Positions 48,150 through 56,663 of a DNA stretch of 64,000 bases are shown here, piece by piece. Position 1 is the first letter of the stretch. Every line of letters begins with the position of its first letter. The DNA is from Bacteroidales bacterium (GTDB lineage: Bacteria > Bacteroidota > Bacteroidia > Bacteroidales > Rikenellaceae): positions 930,001-994,000 of the forward strand of contig CAJSYJ010000001.1 in the NCBI GenBank assembly GCA_910574205.1, read 5' to 3'. The notes under the pieces are model-generated. The model saw only the letters and a program-made list of their open reading frames with translations. It ran no database searches and was not told where the DNA came from. Both the position numbers and the translations under genes were made by a program.

Positions 48150-48990
48150 GGGTCCACCCGGAGCGCGCTTCGCGCGCGACAAAAGCCCCTCCCGAGGGAG
48201 GGGTTTGGGGTGGGGTCAGATCTGCAAAACGGCGTAAGCCGTAGCAACGACCGGCGGTCTTGCAAAACATTCGAGTGGCGCATACACACCCCTAAGTGCC
48301 ACGAGTACCTCAACCTATCCACGCCCCCGAGCCCCAACCAAAACTACCGCAGAACATTTCGGGCTCCACCCGGAGCGCGCTTCGCGCGCGACAAAAGCCC
48401 CTCCCGAGGGAGGGGTTTGGGGTGGGGTCAGATCTGCAAAACGGCGTAAGCCGTAACAACGACCGGCGGTCTTGCAAAACATACGGGTAACGCATACACG
48501 CACCTAAGTACCGCGAGTAATTCAATCTATCCACGCCCCCGAGCCCCAACCAAAACTACCGCAGAACATTTCGGGTTCCACCCGGAGCGCGCTTCGCGCG
48601 CGACAAAAGCCCCTCCCGAGGGAGGGGTTTGGGGGGGGGCAGATCTGCAAAACGGCGTAAGCCGTAACAACGACCGGCGGTCTTGCAAAACATACGGGTA
48701 ACGCATACACGCACCTAAGTACCGCGAGTAATTCAATCTATCCACGCCCCCGAGCCCCAACCAAAACTACCGCAGAACATTTCGGGTTCCACCCGGAGCG
48801 CGCTTCGCGCGCGACAAAAGCCCCTCCCGAGGGAGGGGTTTGGGGGGGGGCAGATCTGCAAAACGGCGTAAGCCGTAGCAACGACCGGCGGTCTTGCAAA
48901 GAATTCGGGTGGAGTATACACACTGCTAAGTATTACAAGGTGCTCTCTTAACGACCGGCGGACTTGCAAAGCATTCGGGAGGGCTATACA
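48150..48990. repeat. About four tandem copies of a 212-bp non-coding repeat
   Basis: Units recur every 212 bp (48 kb: the GCGCGCGAC boundary falls at 48180, 48392, 48604 and 48815; the last interval is 211). Each unit contains an inverted GCGCGC...GCGCGC, a CCCCTCCC-GAGGGAGGGG palindrome, ACGGC-GTAA-GCCGT and GACC-GGC-GGTC hairpins. The last copy lacks the end of the unit, and a degenerate fragment follows. The G tract differs between copies. Several 60-90 codon frames exist on the minus strand but repeat the same unit, so they are not genes. The unit spacers are well conserved, suggesting recent amplification. Confidence 0.88.
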
Positions 48991-49010
48991 CGTCAGAAAC
49001 CGCAAAACGG

Positions 49011-49502
49011 CTAATACGCCTCTATATACTCGTAACTATTTCCTACGGCCGCAAGATAACGTTCGAACTGCTCGCGCGCGATGACCACCGTCGCACGGTT
49101 GTCGTTGGGATGAAAGCTCAATACGGGCTTAGCGGCCAGTGCACGATCCAGAAACAGATGCACGTGATTATGAGTGTCGTTTATCAATCCGAACGGCGAC
49201 ACCGAGCCCGGCCTCAGACCGAGGTAACGCTCCATGCGCTCGGGCGATGCGAACGACAGACGCCCCTGCCCCAGCCGCCTTTCCAGACTATGTATGTCGA
49301 GATCATGGTTGCAGTCCAGCGAAACGAGATAGTGGCGCGTACCCTTGTGATTTCTGAAAAACAGATTCTTGCAGTGCTGCGCTCCGTCGCCGTGACAATA
49401 ACGCTGCGCCTCGGCCACCGTGTAGGCCTCGGGGTGTTCGTACCATGTATACTCGATGCCATGCGCGTCGAGATATTCGAATACAGTTTCGCGTCTGTTC
49501 AT
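49011..49502 (-). CDS. Prolyl-tRNA deacylase, YbaK/ProX type
   Basis: This 163-aa protein belongs to the YbaK/EbsC family that hydrolyses mischarged tRNA. It has the family pattern EYTWYEHPEAYTVAEAQ, CKNLFFRNHKGTRHYLVSLDCNHDLD, LRPGSVSPFGLIND and FHPNDNRATVVIAREQFERYL, most like the ProX group that edits Ala-tRNA-Pro. The ATG at 49502 is chosen because a promoter box lies 9 nt upstream; an in-frame ATG at 49568 would be before the promoter. Confidence 0.88.
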   Translation of the reverse strand: MNRRETVFEYLDAHGIEYTWYEHPEAYTVAEAQRYCHGDGAQHCKNLFFRNHKGTRHYLVSLDCNHDLDIHSLERRLGQGRLSFASPERMERYLGLRPGSVSPFGLINDTHNHVHLFLDRALAAKPVLSFHPNDNRATVVIAREQFERYLAAVGNSYEYIEAY

Positions 49503-49510
49503 AACAGCTG

Positions 49511-49518
49511 CAAATATA
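49511..49518 (-). promoter_or_regulatory. -7 element, near-leaderless
   Basis: TATATTTG on the minus strand, with the ATG at 49502 only 8 bp further. The message would have almost no leader. Confidence 0.6.
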
Positions 49519-49744
49519 CGTCTAAAACGCCTACGCCGCAACTCTGTCGACATGCTTTCTAACAGCACCGCGACACCGGCATCGGCTGCCTGCCGGGATG
49601 TTTTTTACGTTTTTCGTGAAATGTTCCGAAATTTTCAAGGCTGAAAATAGTTTTGGCATTGTCTTTGCGATTTATCCGTACAGCTGCGTTGGTAAACGAG
49701 ACAACGTGGTTAGGTTTCTTCATTTATTTAAGTTTGGGTTAGTA

Positions 49745-49821
49745 GTTTTACAGAATTTGTTTCTGGAAGGCGGGCGGCAATCGTGAGATTCCCGCCCGTT
49801 TTTTTTATCATTCTGTAAAAC
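49745..49821 (+). terminator. Terminator nested in a longer inverted repeat
   Basis: CGGGCGG-C-AATC-GTGA-GATT-C-CCGCCCG is followed by eight T (49799-49806). It is flanked by a perfect 12-bp inverted repeat, GTTTTACAGAAT (49745-49756) and ATTCTGTAAAAC (49810-49821). No ORF ends before it, so it may end a small RNA; TGTCTTTG at 49660 is a weak promoter candidate. Confidence 0.6.
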
Positions 49822-50132
49822 CACTTTCTCCTTCGGCGCAGCGATAATGCTAACGGATGTCCTGACGGACACAGGCGGAAGAACCGCAGCACGCGCATGC
49901 GTGAACGTATCCGCGTGCGACGATTCTTCGCGCCCTCGCTGCGCGAGACGGTCGCGCATTATCCGTCCTGCTGTTGCCGGAGTTAGCAGTTTTATCATCA
50001 TATTGAAAATAGTCTTGCCAAACCACCGGCCTGCTCAGCGCAGACAATGCCGCACAAAGGGAAGGGGTTGCGATAACAAGAATTTGTTTCTGGAAGGCGG
50101 GCGGCAATCGTGAGATTCCCGCCCGTTTTTTT
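49752..50132 (+). repeat. 54-bp direct repeat containing a terminator, two copies
   Basis: Bases 49752-49805 and 50079-50132 are identical, 327 bp apart; each contains the GC-rich hairpin and T run. Sequence upstream of the two copies differs. The segment between holds no gene I can support. Confidence 0.85.
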
Positions 50133-50401
50133 ACACACGGATAGTATCACTCTTTTGATCTGCAAACAGAAGCATGACCGCCGGCTCTCGCATTGCGTAA
50201 AAATTTATCCGCTGACATACATTTCACACCCTATACGCTTCCGGCAGGGTACAAAACATGCTTATAATTTTGGAAAAACGGAGTTATATGTTTATTTTTG
50301 CTGTCAATACGAGGTGCAGATTCCAAGAGGACGCCGCTGTGCGACACGATTTTCCGCATGAATACCGGTTTTATTCATTAAATATTTTAATATTTTAGCT
50401 T

Positions 50402-50917
50402 ATGGATTTCACTAAACTCAATCCCGATTTCAACGCTTTGGGGCGCCTCGACTATTCGAAGCCCGTTATCGACACCAAAAACACGATCGCTCTGATAGCG
50501 CTCGTAGCCGCCGTGCTGTCGGTCGTCTTCGTATTTCTGCCGTGGTTCAGCGTGAAAGTATCAATGTTCGGCCAGAGCGAAAGCGCTTCGCGTCTGGGTA
50601 TCACGACATGGTACGGCATCATCGGCCTTATCATGGCACTGACCGCCGTCGCAGGCGTACTCTACAAGCAGTATGCGCTCGCCTTCTGGGCAGCCGTCAT
50701 CTGCGTCGTTCTCGGTTTTATAGGCTGGCTGTCGTATGCAAGCCTCACGATGGACGGCAGGACTGCGACGGCAGACGATATCAAACTCGCAGCCAACTTC
50801 GGCGCCGTTACCATAGGCCACTTAGGAGCCATACTGTTCTTCTTCTCGTCGGCGATAGCCGCCGTATGTTCGCTGCTTATGGCAACGGGCAGAAAGATCG
50901 ACGTCAACCTTAGATAA
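50402..50917 (+). CDS. Small membrane protein, four TM helices
   Basis: This 171-aa protein has a ~25-residue N-terminal tail and four hydrophobic helices (about 28-48, 72-90, 94-112 and 136-160). No family is recognised. The neighbour 8 bp downstream is also a small membrane protein, so they may form a complex. A TAATTTTG box at 50265-50272 could be the promoter. Confidence 0.7.
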   Translation: MDFTKLNPDFNALGRLDYSKPVIDTKNTIALIALVAAVLSVVFVFLPWFSVKVSMFGQSESASRLGITTWYGIIGLIMALTAVAGVLYKQYALAFWAAVICVVLGFIGWLSYASLTMDGRTATADDIKLAANFGAVTIGHLGAILFFFSSAIAAVCSLLMATGRKIDVNLR

Positions 50918-50925
50918 TCACGGAT

Positions 50926-51420
50926 ATGAAAAACTGCAAAGAGTGCGGCAACCAGATTGCCGACAACGCATCGTTCTGCCCGAATTGCGGAGCACCCGCC
51001 GAGGAAGCGCCGACACCGCAGCAGACTGCACCTCAGCCCGCCGCCGCACAGCCCATACGCATTCAGGCCAACGGCTGGACACTGGCCGGCACCGTAATGG
51101 CGGCACTGCTGCTGCTGGCAACCTTCATCGGTCTGGTATCGGACAGCGGAACATACTTCAACCGCCTCTACACGACGGCCGTCATGTGGCATCTGCCGCT
51201 CATCGCTATCGCCATGCTCGCCTACGGCATCGTATGCGACAAGCGCCAGGGATGTTCCTCAACGCTGGCATATTGCGGAATCGCGATGCTCGTAGTCGCG
51301 TTCTTTATGAGCAACATCATGAAAAACGTGGTGGCCGATGCTGCCGACAATGCACAGAACATCGTCAAGATAGGCACCAACACTGCCAAATCGATGCGCA
51401 ATTTCGATCTCGACTTTTAG
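50926..51420 (+). CDS. Zinc-ribbon membrane protein
   Basis: This 164-aa protein begins with a zinc ribbon (CKECGNQIADNASFCPNCG, Cys4, about residues 4-22), then a Pro/Gln/Ala-rich linker and three transmembrane helices (about 50-70, 87-104 and 112-130). The C-terminal ~30 residues are soluble. This plan is common in small bacterial proteins of unknown role. It is presumably cotranscribed with the preceding gene and followed by a terminator. Confidence 0.75.
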   Translation: MKNCKECGNQIADNASFCPNCGAPAEEAPTPQQTAPQPAAAQPIRIQANGWTLAGTVMAALLLLATFIGLVSDSGTYFNRLYTTAVMWHLPLIAIAMLAYGIVCDKRQGCSSTLAYCGIAMLVVAFFMSNIMKNVVADAADNAQNIVKIGTNTAKSMRNFDLDF

Positions 51421-51445
51421 CCCGCAGCGGCTTCGATACACGATG

Positions 51446-51475
51446 CAGGATGCCCCGTCGGAGCATCCTGTTTTT
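51446..51475 (+). terminator. Terminator after zinc-ribbon gene
   Basis: CAGGATGC and GCATCCTG flank a short loop and are followed by TTTTT. Confidence 0.85.
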
Positions 51476-51580
51476 GCATATATGCCTTCCCCGGCATCTC
51501 CGCCGAACAAGAGATGTAAATCCGTCTTGCACAGAAGCATTCGTCGATTCGAAAAAAAGTTGAATTTTTGGCCTGAAATC

Positions 51581-51612
51581 TTTGCAGCCGATCGGAGAAA
51601 AGCATATATTTG
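51581..51612 (+). promoter_or_regulatory. Promoter of candidate structured RNA, copy 1
   Basis: TTTG (51581-51584), 20 bp, TATATTTG (51605-51612) form a canonical Bacteroidetes promoter with no protein gene behind it. Confidence 0.7.
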
Positions 51613-51618
51613 TTTTCG

Positions 51619-51812
51619 GAAAACATACAACTAATATAAAATTAGTTGCTATCATTTTTAGAGTTGCGGCCGACCTGCCCGACACTTGCGGCAGGCGAAC
51701 AGACGAGGATTGGAAAAGAAAGCGCGACACCGAACTTGTCTGTATTATGCCGCTACGAAAAGTCCTCGGCTGATTCATAATACGTCCTGTAAGGCGTCGC
51801 GCTTTCTGCATA
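51619..51812 (+). ncRNA. Candidate structured RNA family, copy 1
   Basis: Downstream of the promoter are a hairpin CAACTAAT-ATAAA-ATTAGTTG (51628-51648) and a long 3' stem: GAAAGCGCGAC (51718-51728) pairs with GTCGCGCTTTC (51796-51806), and inside it GTATTATG (51742-51749) pairs with CATAATAC (51776-51783). The inner loop holds GTCCTCGGCTGATTC. A diverged copy with the same order and length lies inverted at 63522-63712. Hairpin arms differ between copies but remain paired, favouring an RNA; an overlapping frame (CGRRT...KVLG) is similar to the other copy's frame but has no start codon here. Confidence 0.6.
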
Positions 51813-52553
51813 TAAAAGTAGCAAAAAAGATACTATAATCCAAATTATTATAATATCAATTACCAATTATTTATTGTTAACCGTACGAAAAGCGGGTTCG
51901 ACACGCCTTTTTTCTGCTTTCGGATAGGTCGCAAGCCTATTATTATCCGATTTGACCCGACGGCACTACCCGACGCCCGAACATCCGAATAGCCAAACCT
52001 TATAATATTACTCTATTGAATAAGCCTTTTCGATAGCGACAAGAGGCCGGAAACATCCCGGCGAATCATAAGCCCAGGCTATACTTCGCAAGCAATCGAT
52101 AACAACCATTTATATGAATAGGATTATCCGCCGGCATCGGCTCCGAAGCCTTTGCGGAATGAATATCCGCTTTTTAAGAAATCGCATTTATATCAAAAAT
52201 GCACCGGCCGCAAAACAAGGAATAAGAGCATCGATACGATGCAAAACAGCACTGCGTTTTCGGCCGGCGAAGGCACCGTCCGCCAACGGATTTTGCCGAG
52301 CGTAGAGAATGACCGAACGTTTTCCGGTGTTTTCCGCAAGCCCACGAAAGAGCCGAGCTCTCACGAGACATGTCGAAGCAATAGAAGATAGGAAGAAGCC
52401 TAACTCGTAGCGGACGCAGCGAGCGGCAACGTCCTCGGATCGAATCGCGGACGCGGAATGCGCCGTAAGCATCGAAGCGAATGCCCGGACGACGCCTGCA
52501 AAAAAGTGACCGCATCTTCGTTACCCCGGCGAACCGCGGACTGCAAACGACGA
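51813..52553. other. Non-coding region
   Basis: The first 100 bp are very AT-rich. A hairpin with arms TCGGATA and TATCCGA lies near 51919-51951. The rest is GC-rich with several overlapping open frames on both strands and no recognisable product. Confidence 0.4.
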
Positions 52554-52581
52554 AAAAAGGCCTCATCCGAAGATGAGACCC
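52554..52581 (-). terminator. Terminator of PepSY-like gene
   Basis: On the minus strand GGTCTCATC-TTCG-GATGAGGCC with a UUCG tetraloop is followed by TTTTTT. It lies about 130 bp after the stop of the PepSY-like gene. Confidence 0.85.
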
Positions 52582-52706
52582 GTAAAAGGCCGGATTCGCA
52601 TAACGGCACAGTCCGCAATACGATAGGCCGGGCAGCGATGCCGAAGCGGGCTGATGCACGAGGCGATGCGCCCCTGCATTTCGGCCGCGCCGTCGGCTCC
52701 CGCCTG

Positions 52707-53144
52707 TTATCGGTCGATCTTTACCATGCGGTAGTTCTCGTCAAATTTGAGTTCGAGACCGTTCGTGAGCTTGACCTCGGTCTTGGTGCGGCCGCGCTCG
52801 ATATCGGTAATCTTCTCGCCGGCATAGTTGGCAGCCACATACTGAGCAATCTGTCGCGGCACGACGGCTGCGGGCAGACTCTTGTGGCGGCCGTCGATCT
52901 CCTTCCACTCGCCTGCGGCGTCAAATTCGATCTTGGTGCCGTCTTTAAGCAACACTTCATATTCGGTCTTGGTGGCATCCTCATCCACCTCGACATACAC
53001 CACCTCGACACCCGAGTAATGGGCATTGAGGAACGTGCGCGCTGCCGCAGGCAGTTCCGAAACAGATATTTTCCTGTCGGTCAAGGCAAAAGCCGCCGTG
53101 CCGCACAATACGAGTGCCGCAAGGGCAAACAAATACTTTTTCAT
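52707..53144 (-). CDS. PepSY-like secreted protein
   Basis: This 145-aa protein has a signal peptide (1-20) and two PepSY-like repeats: LPAAARTFLNAHYSGVEVVYVEVDEDATKTEYEVLLKDGTKIEFDAAGEW and VPRQIAQYVAANYAGEKITDIERGRTKTEVKLTNGLELKFDENYRMV. The pattern is that of the DUF2874-type beta-lactamase-inhibitor-like family of Bacteroidetes, whose function is unknown. The ATG at 53144 is preferred to 53282, which would precede the signal peptide. It lies 68 bp downstream of glpF. Confidence 0.82.
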   Translation of the reverse strand: MKKYLFALAALVLCGTAAFALTDRKISVSELPAAARTFLNAHYSGVEVVYVEVDEDATKTEYEVLLKDGTKIEFDAAGEWKEIDGRHKSLPAAVVPRQIAQYVAANYAGEKITDIERGRTKTEVKLTNGLELKFDENYRMVKIDR

Positions 53145-53212
53145 CTTTTCTTTCGATTTAGTTATACATAAGTCATATCTTGCAAATTTGAAGCCCGAAG
53201 CTGCCGCGGCGC

Positions 53213-53947
53213 TCAAAACAGCGCCAGATAAAGTCCGGCGGCAAGCACGGCACCGGCCAATGGTCCGGCGACGGGCACCCACGCATATCCCCAGCCGCTC
53301 GCGCCCTTGCCCCTGACAGGCAGCAGAGCATGCGCCAACCGCGGCGCGAGATCGCGTGCCGGATTGATCGCATAACCCGTCGCACCGCCCAGCGACATGC
53401 CGATCGCCATAATCAGCATCGTGACGGGAAAGGCGCCTATCGAGCCCAGTCCCACGGCGGCCGCATTCTCCTCGCGCGCCAGCAGCAGTATGGCCAGCAC
53501 CAGCAGCATCGTGCCGACAGCCTCGCAGAACAGATTGCGCGGCTTGTTCATTATGGCAGGCATTGTACAGAAGGTGGCCAGCTTCGTCCCGGCATCGTCG
53601 GTGGCGTCGTAATGGTCCTTATAGAATATATATACGAGCACAGCACCGACGAAGCCGCCGGCAAGCTGTGCTGCGACGTATGCCGGCACGCTCGCCCACG
53701 CGAAGCTGCCCGCAACGGCCAGACCGACCGAGACGGCAGGGTTGAGATGAGCGCCCGAATAGGGTCCGGCGATAAACACGCCGCACATGACGGCCAGACC
53801 CCACGCGACGGTTATGACAATCCAGCCGCCGCCGTAGCCTTTGGAGCCTTTGAGCAGGGTCGAGGCGACGACGCCGTCGCCCAGCAGAATCAATACTGCC
53901 GTACCGATAAACTCGAAAACGCATTGCGTAAAGAGAGTGCTCTCCAT
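53213..53947 (-). CDS. glpF: Glycerol facilitator (MIP channel)
   Basis: This 244-aa protein has six transmembrane helices and two half-helices bearing the NPA motifs: GAHLNPAVS and AINPARDLAPR. The Asp after the second NPAR is the mark of glycerol-conducting aquaglyceroporins rather than water channels. It passively imports glycerol across the inner membrane. It lies downstream of glpK on the same strand, separated by 267 bp. Confidence 0.93.
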   Translation of the reverse strand: MESTLFTQCVFEFIGTAVLILLGDGVVASTLLKGSKGYGGGWIVITVAWGLAVMCGVFIAGPYSGAHLNPAVSVGLAVAGSFAWASVPAYVAAQLAGGFVGAVLVYIFYKDHYDATDDAGTKLATFCTMPAIMNKPRNLFCEAVGTMLLVLAILLLAREENAAAVGLGSIGAFPVTMLIMAIGMSLGGATGYAINPARDLAPRLAHALLPVRGKGASGWGYAWVPVAGPLAGAVLAAGLYLALF

Positions 53948-54214
53948 ATAGTCGGTTCGTTAAAACGTAATTTTCAAATGCTATCCGCCGGCACAGCCGC
54001 GAGAAGACCGGCCTGCCATCGGTACAACGACCGGCTCCTCCCTATTATTGCACTATACTTAACATACTTTTTACAGAGCTTCGGCCATGCCTCGGCGCAC
54101 CTATTCATCCGACGCCGTTCATGCGGTTCACGGCACGATAATCCCGTCTGCTTCGAAATCCCCTCCCAGCAGAGGATTCGTCGGCAATGTATCGACCGCC
54201 GATATGCGCCCGGC

Positions 54215-55708
54215 TCAACGGCTGGCGCCCGAGAGCGTTCTGCGCACGGCATCGTGCCAGGCATCGCGCAGCCGCCCGGCCTGGTCGGCAGACATCGACG
54301 GCGTGAAGCTGCCCGCGCCACGCCAATGCCCGCGGATCTCCTCCATATCGCGCCAGTAGCCTACGGCGAGCCCCGCAAGGTATGCCGCACCGAGCGCCGT
54401 AGTCTCCGTCACGTGCGTGCGCACCACCTCCGAGCGCAGGATGTCGCTCTGGAACTGCATCAGCAGATCGTTGCGCGAGGCGCCTCCGTCGACCTTCAAC
54501 GACTTCAATTCCAATCCCGAGTCGCGCATCATCGCATCCACGATATCCATAGTCTGAAAGGCGATACCCTCCAACGCCGCCCTTGCTATGTGTGCGGCCG
54601 TCGTGCCGCGGCTAAGTCCTGTGATCGTGCCGCGCGCATACTGGTCCCACCACGGCGCGCCCATGCCCGTGAGTGCCGGCACGAAATATACGCCGCCATT
54701 GTCCTCGACGCTGCGCGCCAGCTTCTCGACGTCGGACGACGAACGTATTATGCCTAGCCCGTCGCGCAGCCACTGCACCACCGAGCCGCCGACGAAGATG
54801 CTGCCCTCCAACGCATACGCTGTCCTGCCCGCGATCTTCCACGCCACGGTGGTCAGCAGGTTGTTCTTCGACATGACCGGCCTTTCGCCGCAGTTCATCA
54901 GCAGGAAACAGCCCGTGCCGTAGGTATTCTTCATCATGCCCGGCTCGACGCACATCTGTCCGAACAGAGCCGCCTGCTGGTCGCCCGCAATACCTGCTAT
55001 GGGCACCTCGTGGGCGAAGATCGTGGTCTTGGTATGGCCGTATACCTCGCTCGACGAACACACCTCGGGCATCATCGAGCGCGGAATGTCGAACATCGCC
55101 AGCAGCTCGTCGTTCCAGTCCAGAGTCTCGATGTCGAGCAGCATCGTGCGCGAAGCGTTCGAGACATCGGTCACGTGTCTCTCGCCGCGCGTGAGCTGCC
55201 ACACCAGCCACGTGTCGACCGTACCGAACCTAAGCCTGCCGGCCTCGGCCCTCTCGCGCGCACCCTCGACGTTGTCGAGTATCCACTTGATCTTCGTGGC
55301 GCTGAAATAGGCGTCGACGATGAGCCCCGTGCGGGCGTGGATCGACTCGGCATACCCCTCGGCACGCAGGCGGTCGCAATACTCCGACGTGCGGCGGTCC
55401 TGCCAGACGATTGCATTGTAGACCGGCCGCCCCGTATCGGCATCCCACACGAGCGTCGTTTCGCGCTGGTTGGTAATGCCTATGGCGGCGATGTTCTTTC
55501 CGTTGATGCCCACCGACGTTATAGCCTCGGCTATGACCGACGCCTCGGACGACCATATATCGTCGGGGTCGTGTTCGACCCAGCCCGGCTGCGGAAATAT
55601 CTGTCTGAACTCGCGCTGTGCTACGGCATGTATCTCGCCGCGACGGTCGAAGACTATCGCCCGCGAGGAGCTCGTGCCCTGATCCAATGCCAATATGTAC
55701 TGTTCCAT
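54215..55708 (-). CDS. glpK: Glycerol kinase
   Basis: This 497-aa FGGY-family kinase phosphorylates glycerol to glycerol-3-phosphate. Characteristic text: [32 protein letters not shown] segment, [36 protein letters not shown] and [17 protein letters not shown]. The ATG at 55708 matches the family start; an in-frame ATG at 55804 is rejected. With GlpD and GlpT at the left of the window it completes glycerol and glycerol-3-phosphate use. Confidence 0.96.
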   Translation of the reverse strand: MEQYILALDQGTSSSRAIVFDRRGEIHAVAQREFRQIFPQPGWVEHDPDDIWSSEASVIAEAITSVGINGKNIAAIGITNQRETTLVWDADTGRPVYNAIVWQDRRTSEYCDRLRAEGYAESIHARTGLIVDAYFSATKIKWILDNVEGARERAEAGRLRFGTVDTWLVWQLTRGERHVTDVSNASRTMLLDIETLDWNDELLAMFDIPRSMMPEVCSSSEVYGHTKTTIFAHEVPIAGIAGDQQAALFGQMCVEPGMMKNTYGTGCFLLMNCGERPVMSKNNLLTTVAWKIAGRTAYALEGSIFVGGSVVQWLRDGLGIIRSSSDVEKLARSVEDNGGVYFVPALTGMGAPWWDQYARGTITGLSRGTTAAHIARAALEGIAFQTMDIVDAMMRDSGLELKSLKVDGGASRNDLLMQFQSDILRSEVVRTHVTETTALGAAYLAGLAVGYWRDMEEIRGHWRGAGSFTPSMSADQAGRLRDAWHDAVRRTLSGASR

Positions 55709-55800
55709 AATGTTAAAATAGTTGTGAGATTCGCTTCGGGGCTCTCGTGCTGTCGGCCGCCCGGGCATGCCGTTCATGCTTCGTCGCCGCGCCGGCCGCC

Positions 55801-56514
55801 TCAACGGCTCCTGCCCGTTTTGGTCTTTACCATAATCACGCCGTTCGTACCCCTAAAACCGTAAGAGTTGGCTCCGTGCACCACTTCGACCGACTCCACG
55901 TCCTCGATATTGATGCTGTCGACACTATTTATCTCGCCGCCGTCGCACAATATCAGCACTCCGCTTTTCGAATTATACGAACTGCTTCCTCTCAGACACA
56001 ACTCGCCGTTCTCGTATGACAACCCCGGCACGCACAACATCAGGGCGTCGACCAGATCGGTCTTACCCGTGGCCCGCAAGCGGTCGCCCGAGATACCGGC
56101 CGAGGGCGTGACGCGGTCGCGGCGCTTGACATACAGCTCGCCCATATCGGCGATAGCCGCATCCTCCCTGACGATATTGCGCGCGAGATCGTCATGATTC
56201 CACACGACATGAAGACTGCGGCGCGAGGCCACAGGTACGGTACATGCCCTGCGCCTATACGATATTCTCAGCGAATCGTCTCCGCCGATGCCGGCAAGGC
56301 CGAAGCGCCCCTTGGAATCGGCAATGGTATAACGGTCGCTGCCCACGACCTCCACGCGCACTTTGACGCCACGACCCGAGGCATCGACGACAAGACCGTT
56401 GAACGGATCGGAGGGCGTCGCCTTGTCGGGCTGTCGTCCAGCCGCCGTACCGATAACACCGGCAACGGCCGTGCATACCGTAATGGCCGTCAGAAAGAAT
56501 CTTCGCATAATCAA
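55801..56514 (-). CDS. Stand-alone TonB plug-domain protein
   Basis: This 237-aa protein has a signal peptide (1-26), a carboxypeptidase-D-like regulatory module (about 35-105, [19 protein letters not shown]...[26 protein letters not shown]) and a TonB-receptor plug domain (about 130-237, [42 protein letters not shown]...[26 protein letters not shown]). It stops where the beta-barrel of a SusC-like receptor would begin. It is therefore either a truncated receptor or a plug used alone. Its position just upstream of glpK on the same strand may be coincidental. Start could be the ATG at 56508. Confidence 0.78.
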   Translation of the reverse strand: MIMRRFFLTAITVCTAVAGVIGTAAGRQPDKATPSDPFNGLVVDASGRGVKVRVEVVGSDRYTIADSKGRFGLAGIGGDDSLRISYRRRACTVPVASRRSLHVVWNHDDLARNIVREDAAIADMGELYVKRRDRVTPSAGISGDRLRATGKTDLVDALMLCVPGLSYENGELCLRGSSSYNSKSGVLILCDGGEINSVDSINIEDVESVEVVHGANSYGFRGTNGVIMVKTKTGRSR

Positions 56515-56599
56515 TCAAATTAGGTTAAACCGTCGTCATAAATATACGAAATTATTTTCGAATAAGAAACAAAAAAAAACACTTCTTAAATATTTTTAG

Positions 56600-56607
56600 T
56601 ATATTTG
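56600..56607 (+). promoter_or_regulatory. Phosphofructokinase -7 element
   Basis: TATATTTG, 56 bp before the ATG at 56664. Confidence 0.6.
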
Positions 56608-56663
56608 CATCGTATCTGGGCAAGTTATAAACCGGAACTAACACACATAAACTATAAAATACT

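Noticed and set aside
48150..49005. CRISPR-like array or several 60-90-aa proteins
   Set aside because: Units of 212 bp have no short repeat/unique spacer pattern; the frames are repeated translations of the same hairpin-rich unit.
52174..52659. 161-codon minus-strand frame and overlapping 94-codon frame
   Set aside because: Cys/Arg/Ser-rich translation without family features, and a strong minus-strand terminator lies inside it.
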